Part shown: positions 8,023-16,933 of the stretch, one piece after another
Position numbering within the stretch: the stretch's first letter is position 1
Layout: each line of letters starts with the position of its first letter
Assembly: GCA_965223815.1 (NCBI GenBank)
Contig: OZ245019.1
Coordinates: 620,001 to 684,000, forward strand
Length of the DNA stretch: 64,000 bases
Source: HKST-UBA178 sp965223815
GTDB taxonomy: Bacteria > Pseudomonadota > Gammaproteobacteria > Chromatiales > Chromatiaceae
Direction of reading: 5' to 3'
Notes under the pieces: model-generated
Database searches by the model: none
Told to the model about the DNA's origin: nothing
Seen by the model: the letters and a program-made list of their open reading frames with translations, nothing else
Translations under genes and position numbers: made by a program

Positions 8023-9756
8023 ATGAGACTGCGTTTCTGTTATTTCTTCCCGCTGTTGATTTCCGCGTCACTAATCGGGTGCGCCACCAGGTTTCATCAG
8101 CCTCCTGTTACAACCACCCCAGAGGTATCCAAACCGGAAATGCCGTTTCAGGAGCCGGCGGCCAGGGTAACCGAACTCGATTCCGATATTGTCTATCACG
8201 CCCTGGCAGGGGAGATAGCGCTGCAACGCGGGCAGCTGGATGCGGCTTACAAACACCAGAATCGTACGGCTGAGCTCGCTGAAGACGCCGTTGCTTCGGA
8301 GCGAGCCGCAAGGGTCGCCCTGCTTCTCAAACGAGATGACCTTGCACTCGAGGCAGTAAGGCGCTGGGTCAGACTGGCACCGAATGACTTAGACGCAAGG
8401 CAGTTGGCTGTATTGCTCCACTTTCGAGTCGGGCAAGAAGATCTGGCCTTGCAGCAGATGGAGGCTATTGTTGCAATCAGCGAACGTCTGGAGGTGGACG
8501 GCTACATCTCATCGATGGTGATCTTGAGCAAAGAGGCGGATCGCGGCCGTGTCCGGCGGCTTATGAATCGGTTTGTAGAGCGGCATTCCGAAGATCCCCG
8601 GGCAGGATACGCTCTCGCTTTGCTTTCTTTGGCCTGGAGAGATTTTTCCCAGGCTGAGGCGGATATCGGCGATGTCCTGTCCAGAAATCCAGACTGGAAC
8701 AAGGGTTATGTTTTGCTAAGTCGGATACGCAAAATGCAGGGTGACAATGAGGGGGCGCTGAAGATCTTAAAGGAGGCCGTGCAAAGAGATGCAAACGATT
8801 TAGAGGCCAACACCGCGCTTGCCAAGTTGTTGGTGGAGACGGATGATTTCGAAGGCGGGTATCGTCAGTTCCGTAAAGTCCAGCGTCTTTCACCCGACGA
8901 TGACAACACCACTTACGCGCTTGGTGTTTTGGCATTGCAATTGGAAAAACCACGGGCGGCCAAAAAGTATTTTCGAGCCCTTTATGACTCCGGCAAGCGC
9001 AAAGATGATGCTGCCTACTATCTGGGCCGTATCGAAGAGCAGTCGAAGAACTGGGAGCAGGCAATCCAGTGGTATGAGAAAGTAACCAGGGGTGACTATC
9101 ATTTTGATGCTCAGGTGCGGATTGCCCAAGTGATGGCGGGTGAGGGTCGGGTGCAGGAAGCCCGCCATTGGGTGCAAAACCTGCGGGTGCAGATGAAGGA
9201 GTATTCTGTACAGCTTTATCTGCTCGAAGTCGATATTCTCAAGAATCATGCTTCCGCGCGCGAAGTGCTGGCACTCTATGGCAAAGCCCTCGAGGCCCAT
9301 CCGGAGAGCGACGATTTACTTTACGCCAGAGGGCTTTATGCTGCCGAAATTGATCGCATGGACATTCTTGAGCGAGATCTCAGGCGGGTAATAGCACGCG
9401 ATCCCGAAAACGCTGATGCCCTCAACGCCCTGGGCTACACTTACGCGGACCGATCGATCAGGTTTGACGAGGCCTTGCGCCTGATCTCACAGGCTCTCAA
9501 ACTCAACCCCGACTCGCCTGCAATTCTCGACAGTATGGGTTGGCTGCAGTACCGGTTGGGTAACTACGAGCAGGCACTGGATTACCTACGACGCGCTTTT
9601 GATTTGCTGCCCGACTCCGAGATCGCGGCTCACTTGGGGGAGGTATTGTGGGTCACTGGTGATCAGAAGGAGGCACTACGGATATGGCAGCACATATTGT
9701 CGCAGGATCCTGAAAACCGACATGTGCGAAAGACGATGGAACGGCTCGGCGTATGA
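8023..9756 (+). CDS. TPR-repeat outer-membrane or periplasmic lipoprotein
   Basis: The 577-residue protein begins with a lipoprotein signal peptide ending in LIGC at 17-20, so C20 is the probable lipidation site. The rest is a chain of tetratricopeptide-like helical repeats. The clearest lie near the C-terminus (for example ALNALGYTYADRSIRFDEAL and AILDSMGWLQYRLGNYEQAL). Such proteins are scaffolds and are common between hemA and ispE in gammaproteobacteria. A lolB gene often follows but is absent here; ispE begins 45 bp downstream. The start ATG 8023 has a GGGAG-type ribosome site upstream. Confidence 0.8.
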   Translation: MRLRFCYFFPLLISASLIGCATRFHQPPVTTTPEVSKPEMPFQEPAARVTELDSDIVYHALAGEIALQRGQLDAAYKHQNRTAELAEDAVASERAARVALLLKRDDLALEAVRRWVRLAPNDLDARQLAVLLHFRVGQEDLALQQMEAIVAISERLEVDGYISSMVILSKEADRGRVRRLMNRFVERHSEDPRAGYALALLSLAWRDFSQAEADIGDVLSRNPDWNKGYVLLSRIRKMQGDNEGALKILKEAVQRDANDLEANTALAKLLVETDDFEGGYRQFRKVQRLSPDDDNTTYALGVLALQLEKPRAAKKYFRALYDSGKRKDDAAYYLGRIEEQSKNWEQAIQWYEKVTRGDYHFDAQVRIAQVMAGEGRVQEARHWVQNLRVQMKEYSVQLYLLEVDILKNHASAREVLALYGKALEAHPESDDLLYARGLYAAEIDRMDILERDLRRVIARDPENADALNALGYTYADRSIRFDEALRLISQALKLNPDSPAILDSMGWLQYRLGNYEQALDYLRRAFDLLPDSEIAAHLGEVLWVTGDQKEALRIWQHILSQDPENRHVRKTMERLGV

Positions 9757-9801
9757 GCAGCCCCCGGGGTCCATTCTGGGTTGCTCGCTACCTTCATTGA
9801 G

Positions 9802-10644
9802 ATGGACACTCAAGCCTGGCCAGCTCCAGCTAAGTTAAATCTAATGCTGAGAATCGTCGGTCGTCGCAGCGATGGGTATCATCTGCTTCAGACCGTTTTC
9901 CAGTTCTTGGATATCGGGGATCAATTGAATTTTTCGTTGCGCGAAGATGGCCGAATTCTCAGAACCACATTAGTACCGGGCATACCGGAAGATCAGGACT
10001 TAGTACTGCGGGCAGCCCACCTGTTGCAACAGCATACAGGGTCTGTTCTCGGCGCGGAAATTAGCCTGCAAAAGCACCTGCCCATGGGCGCAGGTCTTGG
10101 GGGTGGCAGTTCCGATGCCGCTACCACTCTGGTGGCATTGAACAAGTTGTGGCAGACCGGGCTAAGCCGCTACGAACTGGAAGATTTGGGCCTCTCCCTT
10201 GGTGCGGATGTCCCCGTATTCGTGCGGGGTAGAGCGGCTTGGGGGGAGGGGGTCGGGGAGAGGCTCCAGCCACTGGATCTCCCGGAACCCCACTATCTGA
10301 TTCTTGTTCCTCCCTGCCATGTTTCTACTAAGGCAGTATTCCTTGATCCCGATTTGACACGGGACTCTCCCAGGATCAGAATACGCGACTTTCTCGACGG
10401 CAGCGTAGAAAACGACTGTCGGCAGGTGGTATGCGCCCGTTACCCGGCGGTGGCGGAGGCGATGGACTGGCTTCGCAGGTATGCTGAGCCGAGGTTGACA
10501 GGTACCGGAGCCTGTGTTTTTGCAGTATTTGACTGTTTAAACGAGGCCCAAGAGGTCGCTAGACAGGTCCCTGATATTTATAGGATATTGATTGCCCGGG
10601 GAGTGAACCGGTCGCCATTGTACAGCGGCCATATGTGCACCTGA
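9802..10644 (+). CDS. ispE: 4-diphosphocytidyl-2-C-methyl-D-erythritol kinase
   Basis: The 280-residue GHMP kinase has the N-terminal PAPAKLNL motif with K10, the ATP loop LPMGAGLGGGSSDA (about 93-106) and the catalytic aspartate D136 in GADVPVF. It phosphorylates CDP-ME in the MEP isoprenoid pathway. I chose ATG 9802, which gives the usual N-terminus; a TTG at 9781 would add seven residues. The Shine-Dalgarno signal is weak for both. It is followed by tRNA-Gln and prs, the standard gammaproteobacterial order. Confidence 0.95.
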   Translation: MDTQAWPAPAKLNLMLRIVGRRSDGYHLLQTVFQFLDIGDQLNFSLREDGRILRTTLVPGIPEDQDLVLRAAHLLQQHTGSVLGAEISLQKHLPMGAGLGGGSSDAATTLVALNKLWQTGLSRYELEDLGLSLGADVPVFVRGRAAWGEGVGERLQPLDLPEPHYLILVPPCHVSTKAVFLDPDLTRDSPRIRIRDFLDGSVENDCRQVVCARYPAVAEAMDWLRRYAEPRLTGTGACVFAVFDCLNEAQEVARQVPDIYRILIARGVNRSPLYSGHMCT

Positions 10645-10681
10645 AATCGAGTACGCTTTTTAGGGAACGGAAATGACTATT

Positions 10682-10756
10682 TGGGGCGTCGCCAAGCGGT
10701 AAGGCACAGGGTTTTGATCCCTGCATGCGCAGGTTCGAATCCTGCCGCCCCAGCCA
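10682..10756 (+). tRNA. tRNA-Gln (TTG)
   Basis: A complete cloverleaf is present. The acceptor arms TGGGGCG and CGCCCCA pair, the anticodon stem CAGGG/CCCTG encloses TTTTGAT with anticodon TTG at 10714-10716, and the T arm is GCAGG-TTCGAAT-CCTGC. The 3' CCA is encoded. It lies between ispE and prs, as in many gammaproteobacteria. Confidence 0.97.
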
Positions 10757-10821
10757 ATCAGAACAGGTGAGGCCGTTGGTCGAGTACGAATCGGCACGAT
10801 GGTATTGAATGAGGTAGACAA

Positions 10822-10837
10822 AGGGTCGACGGACCCT
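10822..10837. repeat. Short perfect hairpin in the prs leader
   Basis: AGGGTC and GACCCT pair around a GACG loop, between tRNA-Gln and prs. There is no T-run, so termination is unlikely. It may be a 3' processing or leader structure. The remainder of the 190 bp tRNA-prs interval shows nothing else I can name. Confidence 0.35.
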
Positions 10838-10946
10838 AGTGGTGGTTTGGACGCTCGAGTCAGGCGATAACCTTCCGGGGTAGCCTGAGATCAATTCATT
10901 TCGCACCGAAATTAACCTGATGTAATCAAGCTGAGAGGACCTGGCC

Positions 10947-11900
10947 GTGTCAGAGAGCGGCATGATGTTGTTTTCGGGAAACTCCAATCCAGACCTGGTG
11001 AACGAGGTCTGTGGATGGCTGAATCTGCGCCAGGGCAGGGCCATGGTAGGTCAGTTCAGCGATGGTGAAGTGATGGCCGAGATTATGGAGAGCGTGCGCG
11101 GCAGGGATGTCTACGTCGTTCAGTCCACCTGCAGGCCTACCAATGACAATCTAATGGAGCTGTTGGTCCTGATCGACGCTCTACGCTGGGCATCCGCCAG
11201 CCGCATAACAGCGGTGCTTCCCTATTTCGGATATGCGCGTCAGGATCGTCGCCCCCGGTCGGCACGGGTTCCCATTACCGCTAGGCTGGTCGCCAAGCAA
11301 CTTGCGGCTGCTGGTGCAAATCGGGTAATGACGGTTGACCTTCACGCAGATCAGATACAGGGATTTTTTGATATCCCCATCGACAATATCTACGCCCTGC
11401 CGATTCTTTTGGGAGATGTGTGGCGGCAGAAATACCATAGGTTAATGGTAATTTCTCCAGATGTGGGTGGTGTAGTCAGGGCCAGGGCGCTTGCTAAACA
11501 GCTGGACGATGCCGATCTGGCTATCATTGACAAGCGCCGCCCACAGGCCAATGAGGCTCAGGTGATGAATATCATCGGCGATGTTGAGGGGCGCAGTTGT
11601 GTCTTGATCGACGATCTCGTTGACACCGCCGGGACATTGTGCAAGGCGGCGGGCGCTTTGAAAAGCCATGGGGCACTCAGGGTTGTGGCCTACTGTACAC
11701 ATCCCGTGCTCTCCGGTCCCGCTGTGCAGAACATCAATAATTCCGAGTTGGATGAGTTGGTGGTCTCCAATACCATCCCTCTGCATGAGGATGCATTGGC
11801 CTGCGATAAAATCCGTCAAATCAGCATCGCAGAGTTGGTGGCCGAGACGATTCGTCGCTTGGCAATCGATGAATCAGTAACCTCCCTGTTTGTAGGTTAG
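10947..11900 (+). CDS. prs: Ribose-phosphate pyrophosphokinase
   Basis: The 317-residue class I PRPP synthetase shows the flexible-loop and ATP-site regions (YFGYARQDRR) and the PRPP-binding loop VLIDDLVDTAGTL. It makes PRPP from ribose-5-phosphate and ATP for nucleotide, His, Trp and NAD synthesis. The start is GTG 10947 with GAGAGG about nine bases upstream. ATG 10962 is an in-frame alternative that removes five residues. It is downstream of tRNA-Gln and upstream of rplY. Confidence 0.95.
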   Translation: MSESGMMLFSGNSNPDLVNEVCGWLNLRQGRAMVGQFSDGEVMAEIMESVRGRDVYVVQSTCRPTNDNLMELLVLIDALRWASASRITAVLPYFGYARQDRRPRSARVPITARLVAKQLAAAGANRVMTVDLHADQIQGFFDIPIDNIYALPILLGDVWRQKYHRLMVISPDVGGVVRARALAKQLDDADLAIIDKRRPQANEAQVMNIIGDVEGRSCVLIDDLVDTAGTLCKAAGALKSHGALRVVAYCTHPVLSGPAVQNINNSELDELVVSNTIPLHEDALACDKIRQISIAELVAETIRRLAIDESVTSLFVG

Positions 11901-11987
11901 GCGGGGAGAAATGTAGCAACGAAGTCATCGTCGATCTGGTCGCGGGGAGATGATGATTCTTTCAACCAAAATGAGTTGGAGTTAAAC

Positions 11988-12662
11988 ATGAGCGAAACTG
12001 AAGAAATCAAAGCGCAGCCGCGAGCGGATGTGGGTAAGGGTGCGAGCCGCCGCCTACGTCGTGCCGGGTTGGTTCCGGGAATCATATACGGGGCACATCG
12101 GGATCCCCAAATGATCTCGGTAATACAGCACAAGTTGAACCAGCACCTGGAGCGGGGATCCATCTTTTCCACCATTCTCACGCTTAACGTGGAAGGCAAG
12201 AGACAGCGGGTGCTTTTGAAGGATATTCAGCGCCATCCTTCGAGACCTTTTATCCAGCATATTGATTTTCAGCGGGTTTCCGCTACCGAAAAAATCAGAA
12301 CCAATGTCCCGATACATCTGGTTAACGAAGAGACCGCCGTGGGTGTAAAAATGGGCGGCACAGTTTTCCACCATATCGCGGATGTGGAGGTCAGCTGCCT
12401 CCCAGCAGACCTTCCAGAGTATTTGGAGGTTGATATAGCCGATATGGATATCGGAGGCGCGGTCAGGCTTTCCGAATTATCAGTGCCGGAGGGGGTCGAG
12501 CTTCCCATACTTTCTCAGGGCGAGGAATACGATAATCCAGTGGTCTCGATTACGGTACAGCTCATGGAGGAAGAGGTCGAAGAGGAGCTGGAGGGAGCCG
12601 AGGAAGAAGGCGAAGGGGTAGAACCAGCTGCAGCTACAGGAGAGGAGGATACGGAAGAGTAG
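11988..12662 (+). CDS. rplY: Large ribosomal subunit protein bL25, long CTC form
   Basis: The 224-residue protein has the L25 5S rRNA-binding domain (RADVGKGASRRLRRAG and PGIIYG) and then the TL5/CTC beta domain. It ends in a strongly acidic low-complexity tail (about 185-224, mostly Glu with Gly and Ala). ATG 11988 is preceded by GGAG at a good distance and is preferred over TTG 11976. The long form is typical of non-enteric gammaproteobacteria; E. coli has only the short domain. It lies in the usual prs-rplY-pth order. Confidence 0.95.
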   Translation: MSETEEIKAQPRADVGKGASRRLRRAGLVPGIIYGAHRDPQMISVIQHKLNQHLERGSIFSTILTLNVEGKRQRVLLKDIQRHPSRPFIQHIDFQRVSATEKIRTNVPIHLVNEETAVGVKMGGTVFHHIADVEVSCLPADLPEYLEVDIADMDIGGAVRLSELSVPEGVELPILSQGEEYDNPVVSITVQLMEEEVEEELEGAEEEGEGVEPAAATGEEDTEE

Positions 12663-12689
12663 GACCAAGTTGTTCTCCCATTATCTTAC

Positions 12690-12727
12690 CGGGCAGGTCA
12701 TTGACGTATCTATCATTGACCTGCCCG
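12690..12727 (+). terminator. Strong inverted repeat after rplY
   Basis: An 11 bp perfect stem, CGGGCAGGTCA and TGACCTGCCCG, encloses a 16-base loop. It lies 28 bp beyond the rplY stop. The downstream bases hold only a weak T-run (a run of five T begins about 24 bases later). It may be a terminator or a transcript-stabilising hairpin between rplY and pth. Confidence 0.5.
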
Positions 12728-12808
12728 TTGGCGTTATATGATTAGGCTTTTTACCGCTTTTTTGCCAAATCAACCACCCGGCCGAAGATCGGATGGCGGC
12801 GAGCATCC

Positions 12809-13402
12809 ATGAGTCAAACCAGTAATCAACCGTTACGCCTGATCGTGGGCCTGGGTAATCCCGGCCCGAGATACGAAAGTACTCGACACAACGCGGGCTT
12901 CTGGTTTGTTGATCTGGTGGCTCGGCGCCACGGCTTGGCTTTGCGACCGGATTCTAGATTTCTGGGTGAAATCGGTCGTTTACAATCGGTTGGGAGGGAA
13001 TGCTGGCTGCTGAAGCCCACTACCTTCATGAACCGCAGCGGTCAGTCTCTCTCCAGTCTAGCAAGCTACTTTAAAATACCTCTCTCCCAGATCCTGGTAG
13101 CACATGATGAGCTGGACCTACCGCCGGGAACGGTCCGCCTGAAAAGGGGTGGAGGGCATGCGGGCCACAATGGATTGCGGGATATAGTGAAAGCGATGGA
13201 TGGACGCGAATTCTGGCGACTCAGAATAGGTATCGGCCGACCGGATGACAGTGCAAACGTGGTTGACTACGTATTGGGCGGGCCGACGAGGATGCAAGCG
13301 GATGCCATTAACCAGGCGCTTTTGGAGGCGGAGCGGGTTTTTCCGCAGCTCCAGGGCGGGCAGTTCCAGCTCGCTATGCAGGAGTTGCATTCAACGCAGT
13401 AG
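12809..13402 (+). CDS. pth: Peptidyl-tRNA hydrolase
   Basis: The 197-residue protein has the family motif GLGNPGPRYESTRHNAGF with catalytic H27, plus N75 in FMNRSG and D100 in HDELDLPPG. The Gly/His-rich segment GGGHAGHNGLRD is also intact. It frees tRNA from prematurely released peptidyl-tRNA. It follows rplY as in most gammaproteobacteria. The usual next gene, ychF, is not present; a convergent porin gene follows instead. Confidence 0.96.
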   Translation: MSQTSNQPLRLIVGLGNPGPRYESTRHNAGFWFVDLVARRHGLALRPDSRFLGEIGRLQSVGRECWLLKPTTFMNRSGQSLSSLASYFKIPLSQILVAHDELDLPPGTVRLKRGGGHAGHNGLRDIVKAMDGREFWRLRIGIGRPDDSANVVDYVLGGPTRMQADAINQALLEAERVFPQLQGGQFQLAMQELHSTQ

Positions 13403-13429
13403 AAAAACGGTTACCCCATGGGGCAACCG
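13402..13429 (-). terminator. Intrinsic terminator of the FadL-type gene
   Basis: Read on the minus strand, a hairpin CGGTTGCCCC-AT-GGGGTAACCG (one mismatch) is followed directly by TTTTTCT. It lies 34 bp beyond the stop of the porin gene, and its T-run abuts the pth stop codon. Confidence 0.8.
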
Positions 13430-13462
13430 CCTCAACTGTAGGGCCGATGGGCTATACCGCAG

Positions 13463-14851
13463 TCAAAATCTATGCGTCCAGCCAAGCTCTATGTCCATCT
13501 GTTCCATGAAAATGCTCCCGGTTTGTGAGCCTGTGACATTCTCATTTGTCCCTTCAAGTTCCTCGTTGGGCATATAGGCGAAAGAGAGATTGAACTCATT
13601 GGTCTGGCTATGGCGGTAGATCACACCCAGTGTCCCATGCCATTTGATGGTTGCTGGCGCCAGCACATTGAAAAGACCCTCACCGCCGGGGGCAAAGTCA
13701 CTGGCGTAACTGACTCCGCCCAGGAAGCTCCATTTCGGGTTGTAATCCCAGCGCACTCCCAGTTTGTAGACATCCATATCGTCCCATCCAAAACCCAAAC
13801 CGTCTTCGCCGCCCAGGCAGTAGCTGGGTTTGTTTCCCGGTCCAAAGCAACCCTGGATGTTGGAGTTGTTGGAATTCGACAGCGCGTCGATCTGACCATA
13901 AAAAATCCGTTGATAGTCGAAGGCTAAAACCAGATTGGGTGTGGGCTTGTAAGACAGGCCGAGAGATAACATTGCAGGGATGTCGAACTCTCCCTCGTTC
14001 GCAAACAGACCATCGTAGTCATCGAATGAGGTCATCCACATCTTGGTTCGGTAGGCGGCGCCAAGAGTTACTTTCTCATGCACCTCGCCAACCCAGCCAA
14101 TATGCAGGCCGTACCCATAGGACCAGTCCGTGCCGTTGTTGGTTACCCCGTCTGGGTTTACCGACATCTGGCGAAAAGGCTCGAGCCCCTCTGCCTTGAA
14201 GCTTTGGACCGCGAATACCGGTGCAATACCCAAGGTGTGCACCTCGTTGGCTTTGTAGGTAAAGGGAATTTCGATGAATAACTGCTCTAATGTGACACCG
14301 GTAGGCGTGGTCGCGGTAAAAACGCCGCAGGGATTGGCGTTGTTGGGCGCCTGGCATGTGGGGTCGTTTCCAATCGGCCTGCCATTCATGTCCACGGTGG
14401 TGTTGGGTGGCATGGCAAAGTTTTCCCACACCGCCCGTTCGGTGTACTTGGTATTCATCCCGCCATTCCCGAAAACACTCAGGCCAATGGTCATATTTTC
14501 GTCGATGACACGGTTGTAACCGAAGCTTGGAATAATGAACCAGTCGAGATTACTCGTGTAAGTGCCCGGCGTCACAAATGGGGCCCCGGGTGAGTAGTCC
14601 TCATTGGCCGTATAGCCCCGGTCCGATGGGCTGAAAAAGGCGATGCCCAAGTCGAAACTGCTTCCCACCAGGCCCATGCCCGCGGGATTGGTTGCGGCAA
14701 CCAGAGTGTCCTGAGGTAATCCGGCCGCTACTCCCGCCATGGCCTTGGATTTAGTGCCCCAGCCGTGGGAAAAATAGCCGTTCGTGGCCCAGGCGCCAGG
14801 GACGAAGAGAGATGCGGCAGCGAGCACCGCCAAGGATCTGCGAAACTGCAT
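13463..14851 (-). CDS. FadL/OmpP1/TodX-family outer-membrane transport protein
   Basis: The 462-residue protein starts MQFRRSLAVLAAASLF, a Sec signal peptide cleaved near AWA, followed by TNGYF as at the mature N-terminus of the FadL family. The remainder is a beta-barrel pattern of alternating strands ending in aromatic F. FadL proteins carry long-chain fatty acids or other hydrophobic compounds across the outer membrane. ATG 14851 is preceded by GGGAGG seven bases upstream, so the longer upstream reading (to 14980) is rejected. It is a single-gene unit with its own terminator and a candidate promoter at 14952-14980. The substrate cannot be told from sequence. Confidence 0.88.
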   Translation of the reverse strand: MQFRRSLAVLAAASLFVPGAWATNGYFSHGWGTKSKAMAGVAAGLPQDTLVAATNPAGMGLVGSSFDLGIAFFSPSDRGYTANEDYSPGAPFVTPGTYTSNLDWFIIPSFGYNRVIDENMTIGLSVFGNGGMNTKYTERAVWENFAMPPNTTVDMNGRPIGNDPTCQAPNNANPCGVFTATTPTGVTLEQLFIEIPFTYKANEVHTLGIAPVFAVQSFKAEGLEPFRQMSVNPDGVTNNGTDWSYGYGLHIGWVGEVHEKVTLGAAYRTKMWMTSFDDYDGLFANEGEFDIPAMLSLGLSYKPTPNLVLAFDYQRIFYGQIDALSNSNNSNIQGCFGPGNKPSYCLGGEDGLGFGWDDMDVYKLGVRWDYNPKWSFLGGVSYASDFAPGGEGLFNVLAPATIKWHGTLGVIYRHSQTNEFNLSFAYMPNEELEGTNENVTGSQTGSIFMEQMDIELGWTHRF

Positions 14852-14982
14852 GGAATAACCTCCCAAAAAACTGCTAGCCAAAGACAATGTGTGGTGTAGG
14901 CCCCCGTTTGTGATTATTTGTTTTAGCCGGCCACCAAATAACAGCCAGCGCATAGTCGAGCGTGATGCTAGATTAGTCAAGG

Positions 14983-15011
14983 TTTATATGGAATTATTTG
15001 ATTTATATGGA
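14983..15011 (-). repeat. Direct repeat upstream of the porin promoter
   Basis: Two copies of TTTATATGGA with a 19 bp period lie in an AT-rich tract immediately upstream of the candidate -35 of the FadL-type gene. They could be activator half-sites or an UP-like element. Confidence 0.45.
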
Positions 15012-15135
15012 TATATGCCTGGCTAATGTATGCGCTCCCATTTTCCCCAAGATTGTCTCTGAAGAAGTGGAAATCCCTTGCCAAGCCAACGCCAATGCCG
15101 CCCCGGATACATCTCGGGTAACGGTTCGAAAAAAG

Positions 15136-15165
15136 TTGACAGCCAGTTGATTGTTGAAGGAGAAT
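15136..15165 (+). promoter_or_regulatory. Promoter of the tRNA-Tyr-Gly-Thr-tufB operon
   Basis: A perfect -35 TTGACA (15136-15141) and a -10 GAGAAT (15160-15165) are 18 bp apart. The -10 ends 12 bases before tRNA-Tyr, which suits a stable-RNA promoter. Confidence 0.7.
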
Positions 15166-15177
15166 AGCGGGCTTCGT

Positions 15178-15262
15178 GGAGGGGTTCCCGAGTGGCCAAA
15201 GGGATCAGACTGTAAATCTGACGGCTCAGCCTTCGGAGGTTCGAATCCTCCCCCCTCCACCA
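15178..15262 (+). tRNA. tRNA-Tyr (GTA)
   Basis: This is a class II tRNA of 85 bases. Acceptor arms are GGAGGGG/CCCCTCC and the anticodon loop CTGTAAA holds GTA at 15212-15214. A variable arm follows, then the T arm GGAGG-TTCGAAT-CCTCC, with encoded CCA. It is the first of three tRNAs before tufB, as in the E. coli tyrU-glyT-thrT-tufB group. Confidence 0.97.
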
Positions 15263-15298
15263 TGTGTAGGCGCGGCGCGGCGGGCGTCCCGGTAGACT

Positions 15299-15372
<74 letters not shown>

Positions 15373-15386
15373 AGTATTAATAGTAT

Positions 15387-15462
15387 GCCCGGGTAGCTCA
15401 GTTGGTAGAGCGCACCCTTGGTAAGGGTGAGGTCGGCAGTTCAAATCTGCTCCTGGGCTCCA
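15387..15462 (+). tRNA. tRNA-Thr (GGT)
   Basis: Acceptor arms GCCCGGG/CCTGGGC pair (one G-T), and the anticodon loop TTGGTAA carries GGT. CCA is encoded. It is the last tRNA before tufB, corresponding to thrT. Confidence 0.97.
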
Positions 15463-15550
15463 AAGATTTAGCGGGTGTGTGGCCCGCCCGGAAGTTGATA
15501 GCTGGTAAGGCAGTTAACCTAATATATATAACCACTCGGAGATTGATTCG

Positions 15551-16741
15551 ATGTCCAAGGAAAAATTTGAACGCAATAAGCCGCACGTAAATGTAGGCAC
15601 GATTGGCCACGTAGACCATGGTAAGACGACGCTGACGGCTGCGATCACGAAGGTGATGGCGGAGGTACGGGGCGGCGAGTTCAAAGATTACGCCGATATC
15701 GATAATGCGCCGGAAGAGCGTGAGCGGGGTATAACGATAGCGACGGCGCACGTGGAGTACGAGTCGGATTCACGCCACTATGCTCACGTGGACTGTCCGG
15801 GTCACGCGGACTATATCAAGAACATGATCACCGGCGCGGCGCAGATGGATGGTGCGGTGCTGGTGGTGTCTGCTGCGGACGGACCGATGCCGCAGACGCG
15901 AGAGCATATTTTGCTTTCGCGGCAGGTAGGTGTGCCCTACATCCTTGTGTATATGAACAAGGCGGACATGGTTGACGACGAGGAGCTTTTAGAGCTGGTG
16001 GAGATGGAGGTTCGTGAGCTTCTTGACCAGTACGAGTTTCCTGGGGACGACACGCCGATCGTGGTGGGTTCGGCGCTGAAGGCGTTGGAGGGAGACAAGT
16101 CGGATATAGGTGAGCCATCGATCATCAAGCTGGTGGAAGAGATGGATGCCTACATACCGGAGCCAGAGCGTGATACGGACAAGCCGTTTCTGATGCCGAT
16201 AGAGGATGTTTTCTCGATATCAGGACGAGGCACGGTGGTAACGGGTCGAGTAGAGCGTGGTGTGATCAAGGTAGGAGAAGAGGTGGAGATCGTGGGCATC
16301 AAGCCGACGCAGAAGACCACCTGCACGGGGGTAGAGATGTTCCGCAAGCTGCTGGATCAGGGCGAAGCGGGAGACAATGTTGGAGTGCTGCTGCGAGGCA
16401 CCAAGCGGGAGGAGGTGGAGCGCGGCCAGGTGCTGGCGAAGCCGAAGACGATCACGCCGCACACGCACTTTGAGGCGGAGGTCTATGTGTTGAGCAAGGA
16501 AGAGGGGGGTCGTCACACGCCGTTCTTCAACAACTACCGGCCGCAGTTTTACTTCCGCACGACGGATGTGACGGGGGCGGTGGATTTGCCGGAGGGCGTG
16601 GAGATGGTGATGCCTGGTGACAACGTGAAGATGACGGTGACCCTGATAGCGCCGATCGCGATGGAAGAGGGATTGCGCTTTGCAATCCGCGAAGGGGGTC
16701 GAACCGTCGGCGCCGGTGTGGTTTCCAAGATTATCGAGTAA
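15551..16741 (+). CDS. tufB: Elongation factor Tu, copy in the tRNA operon
   Basis: The 396-residue protein shows the GTPase motifs GHVDHGKT, DCPGHADY and NKADMVD and complete domains II and III. It delivers aminoacyl-tRNA to the ribosome. The start is ATG, with CGGAG upstream. The protein is identical to that of the second copy at 32441-33631. By eye I count nine synonymous base changes plus the first base of the start codon over the whole gene. Its position after Tyr-Gly-Thr tRNAs corresponds to E. coli tufB. A strong hairpin terminator follows. Confidence 0.98.
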   Translation: MSKEKFERNKPHVNVGTIGHVDHGKTTLTAAITKVMAEVRGGEFKDYADIDNAPEERERGITIATAHVEYESDSRHYAHVDCPGHADYIKNMITGAAQMDGAVLVVSAADGPMPQTREHILLSRQVGVPYILVYMNKADMVDDEELLELVEMEVRELLDQYEFPGDDTPIVVGSALKALEGDKSDIGEPSIIKLVEEMDAYIPEPERDTDKPFLMPIEDVFSISGRGTVVTGRVERGVIKVGEEVEIVGIKPTQKTTCTGVEMFRKLLDQGEAGDNVGVLLRGTKREEVERGQVLAKPKTITPHTHFEAEVYVLSKEEGGRHTPFFNNYRPQFYFRTTDVTGAVDLPEGVEMVMPGDNVKMTVTLIAPIAMEEGLRFAIREGGRTVGAGVVSKIIE

Positions 16742-16760
16742 CTGTGATTACAGCTAGGTT

Positions 16761-16820
16761 AAGCCCCGGGGCAGCCAAACCAATACGCTGCATTAACCGG
16801 GGCTTTCCCTTCTTTATCTT
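16761..16820 (+). terminator. Terminator after tufB
   Basis: A 9 bp perfect outer stem AAGCCCCGG/CCGGGGCTT (16761-16769 with 16797-16805) carries an inner GCAG/CTGC pairing. It is followed by the T-rich TCCCTTCTTTATC. It separates tufB from tRNA-Trp. Confidence 0.8.
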
Positions 16821-16822
16821 TT

Positions 16823-16898
16823 AGGCCAGTAGCTCAACTGGTAGAGCAGCGGTCTCCAAAACCGCAGGTTGGGGGTTCGAGTCCCTCCTGGCCTGCCA
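16823..16898 (+). tRNA. tRNA-Trp (CCA)
   Basis: Acceptor arms AGGCCAG/CTGGCCT pair, the anticodon stem GCGGT/ACCGC encloses CTCCAAA with anticodon CCA, and the 3' CCA is encoded. It lies between the tufB terminator and secE, a common gammaproteobacterial position. Confidence 0.97.
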
Positions 16899-16933
16899 TA
16901 TTACGAGCACTCGAACAGGGTGTATTGGCAGGA

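Larger units (their letters stand above)
14852..15177. other. Intergenic region between the porin gene and the tRNA operon
   Basis: This 326 bp gap holds a candidate minus-strand promoter (TTGACT 14975-14980, GACTAT 14952-14957, 17 bp spacer). Directly upstream of it, TTTATATGGA occurs twice (14983-14992 and 15002-15011, period 19). The tRNA-operon promoter is at its right end. No coding sequence is supported here. Confidence 0.6.
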
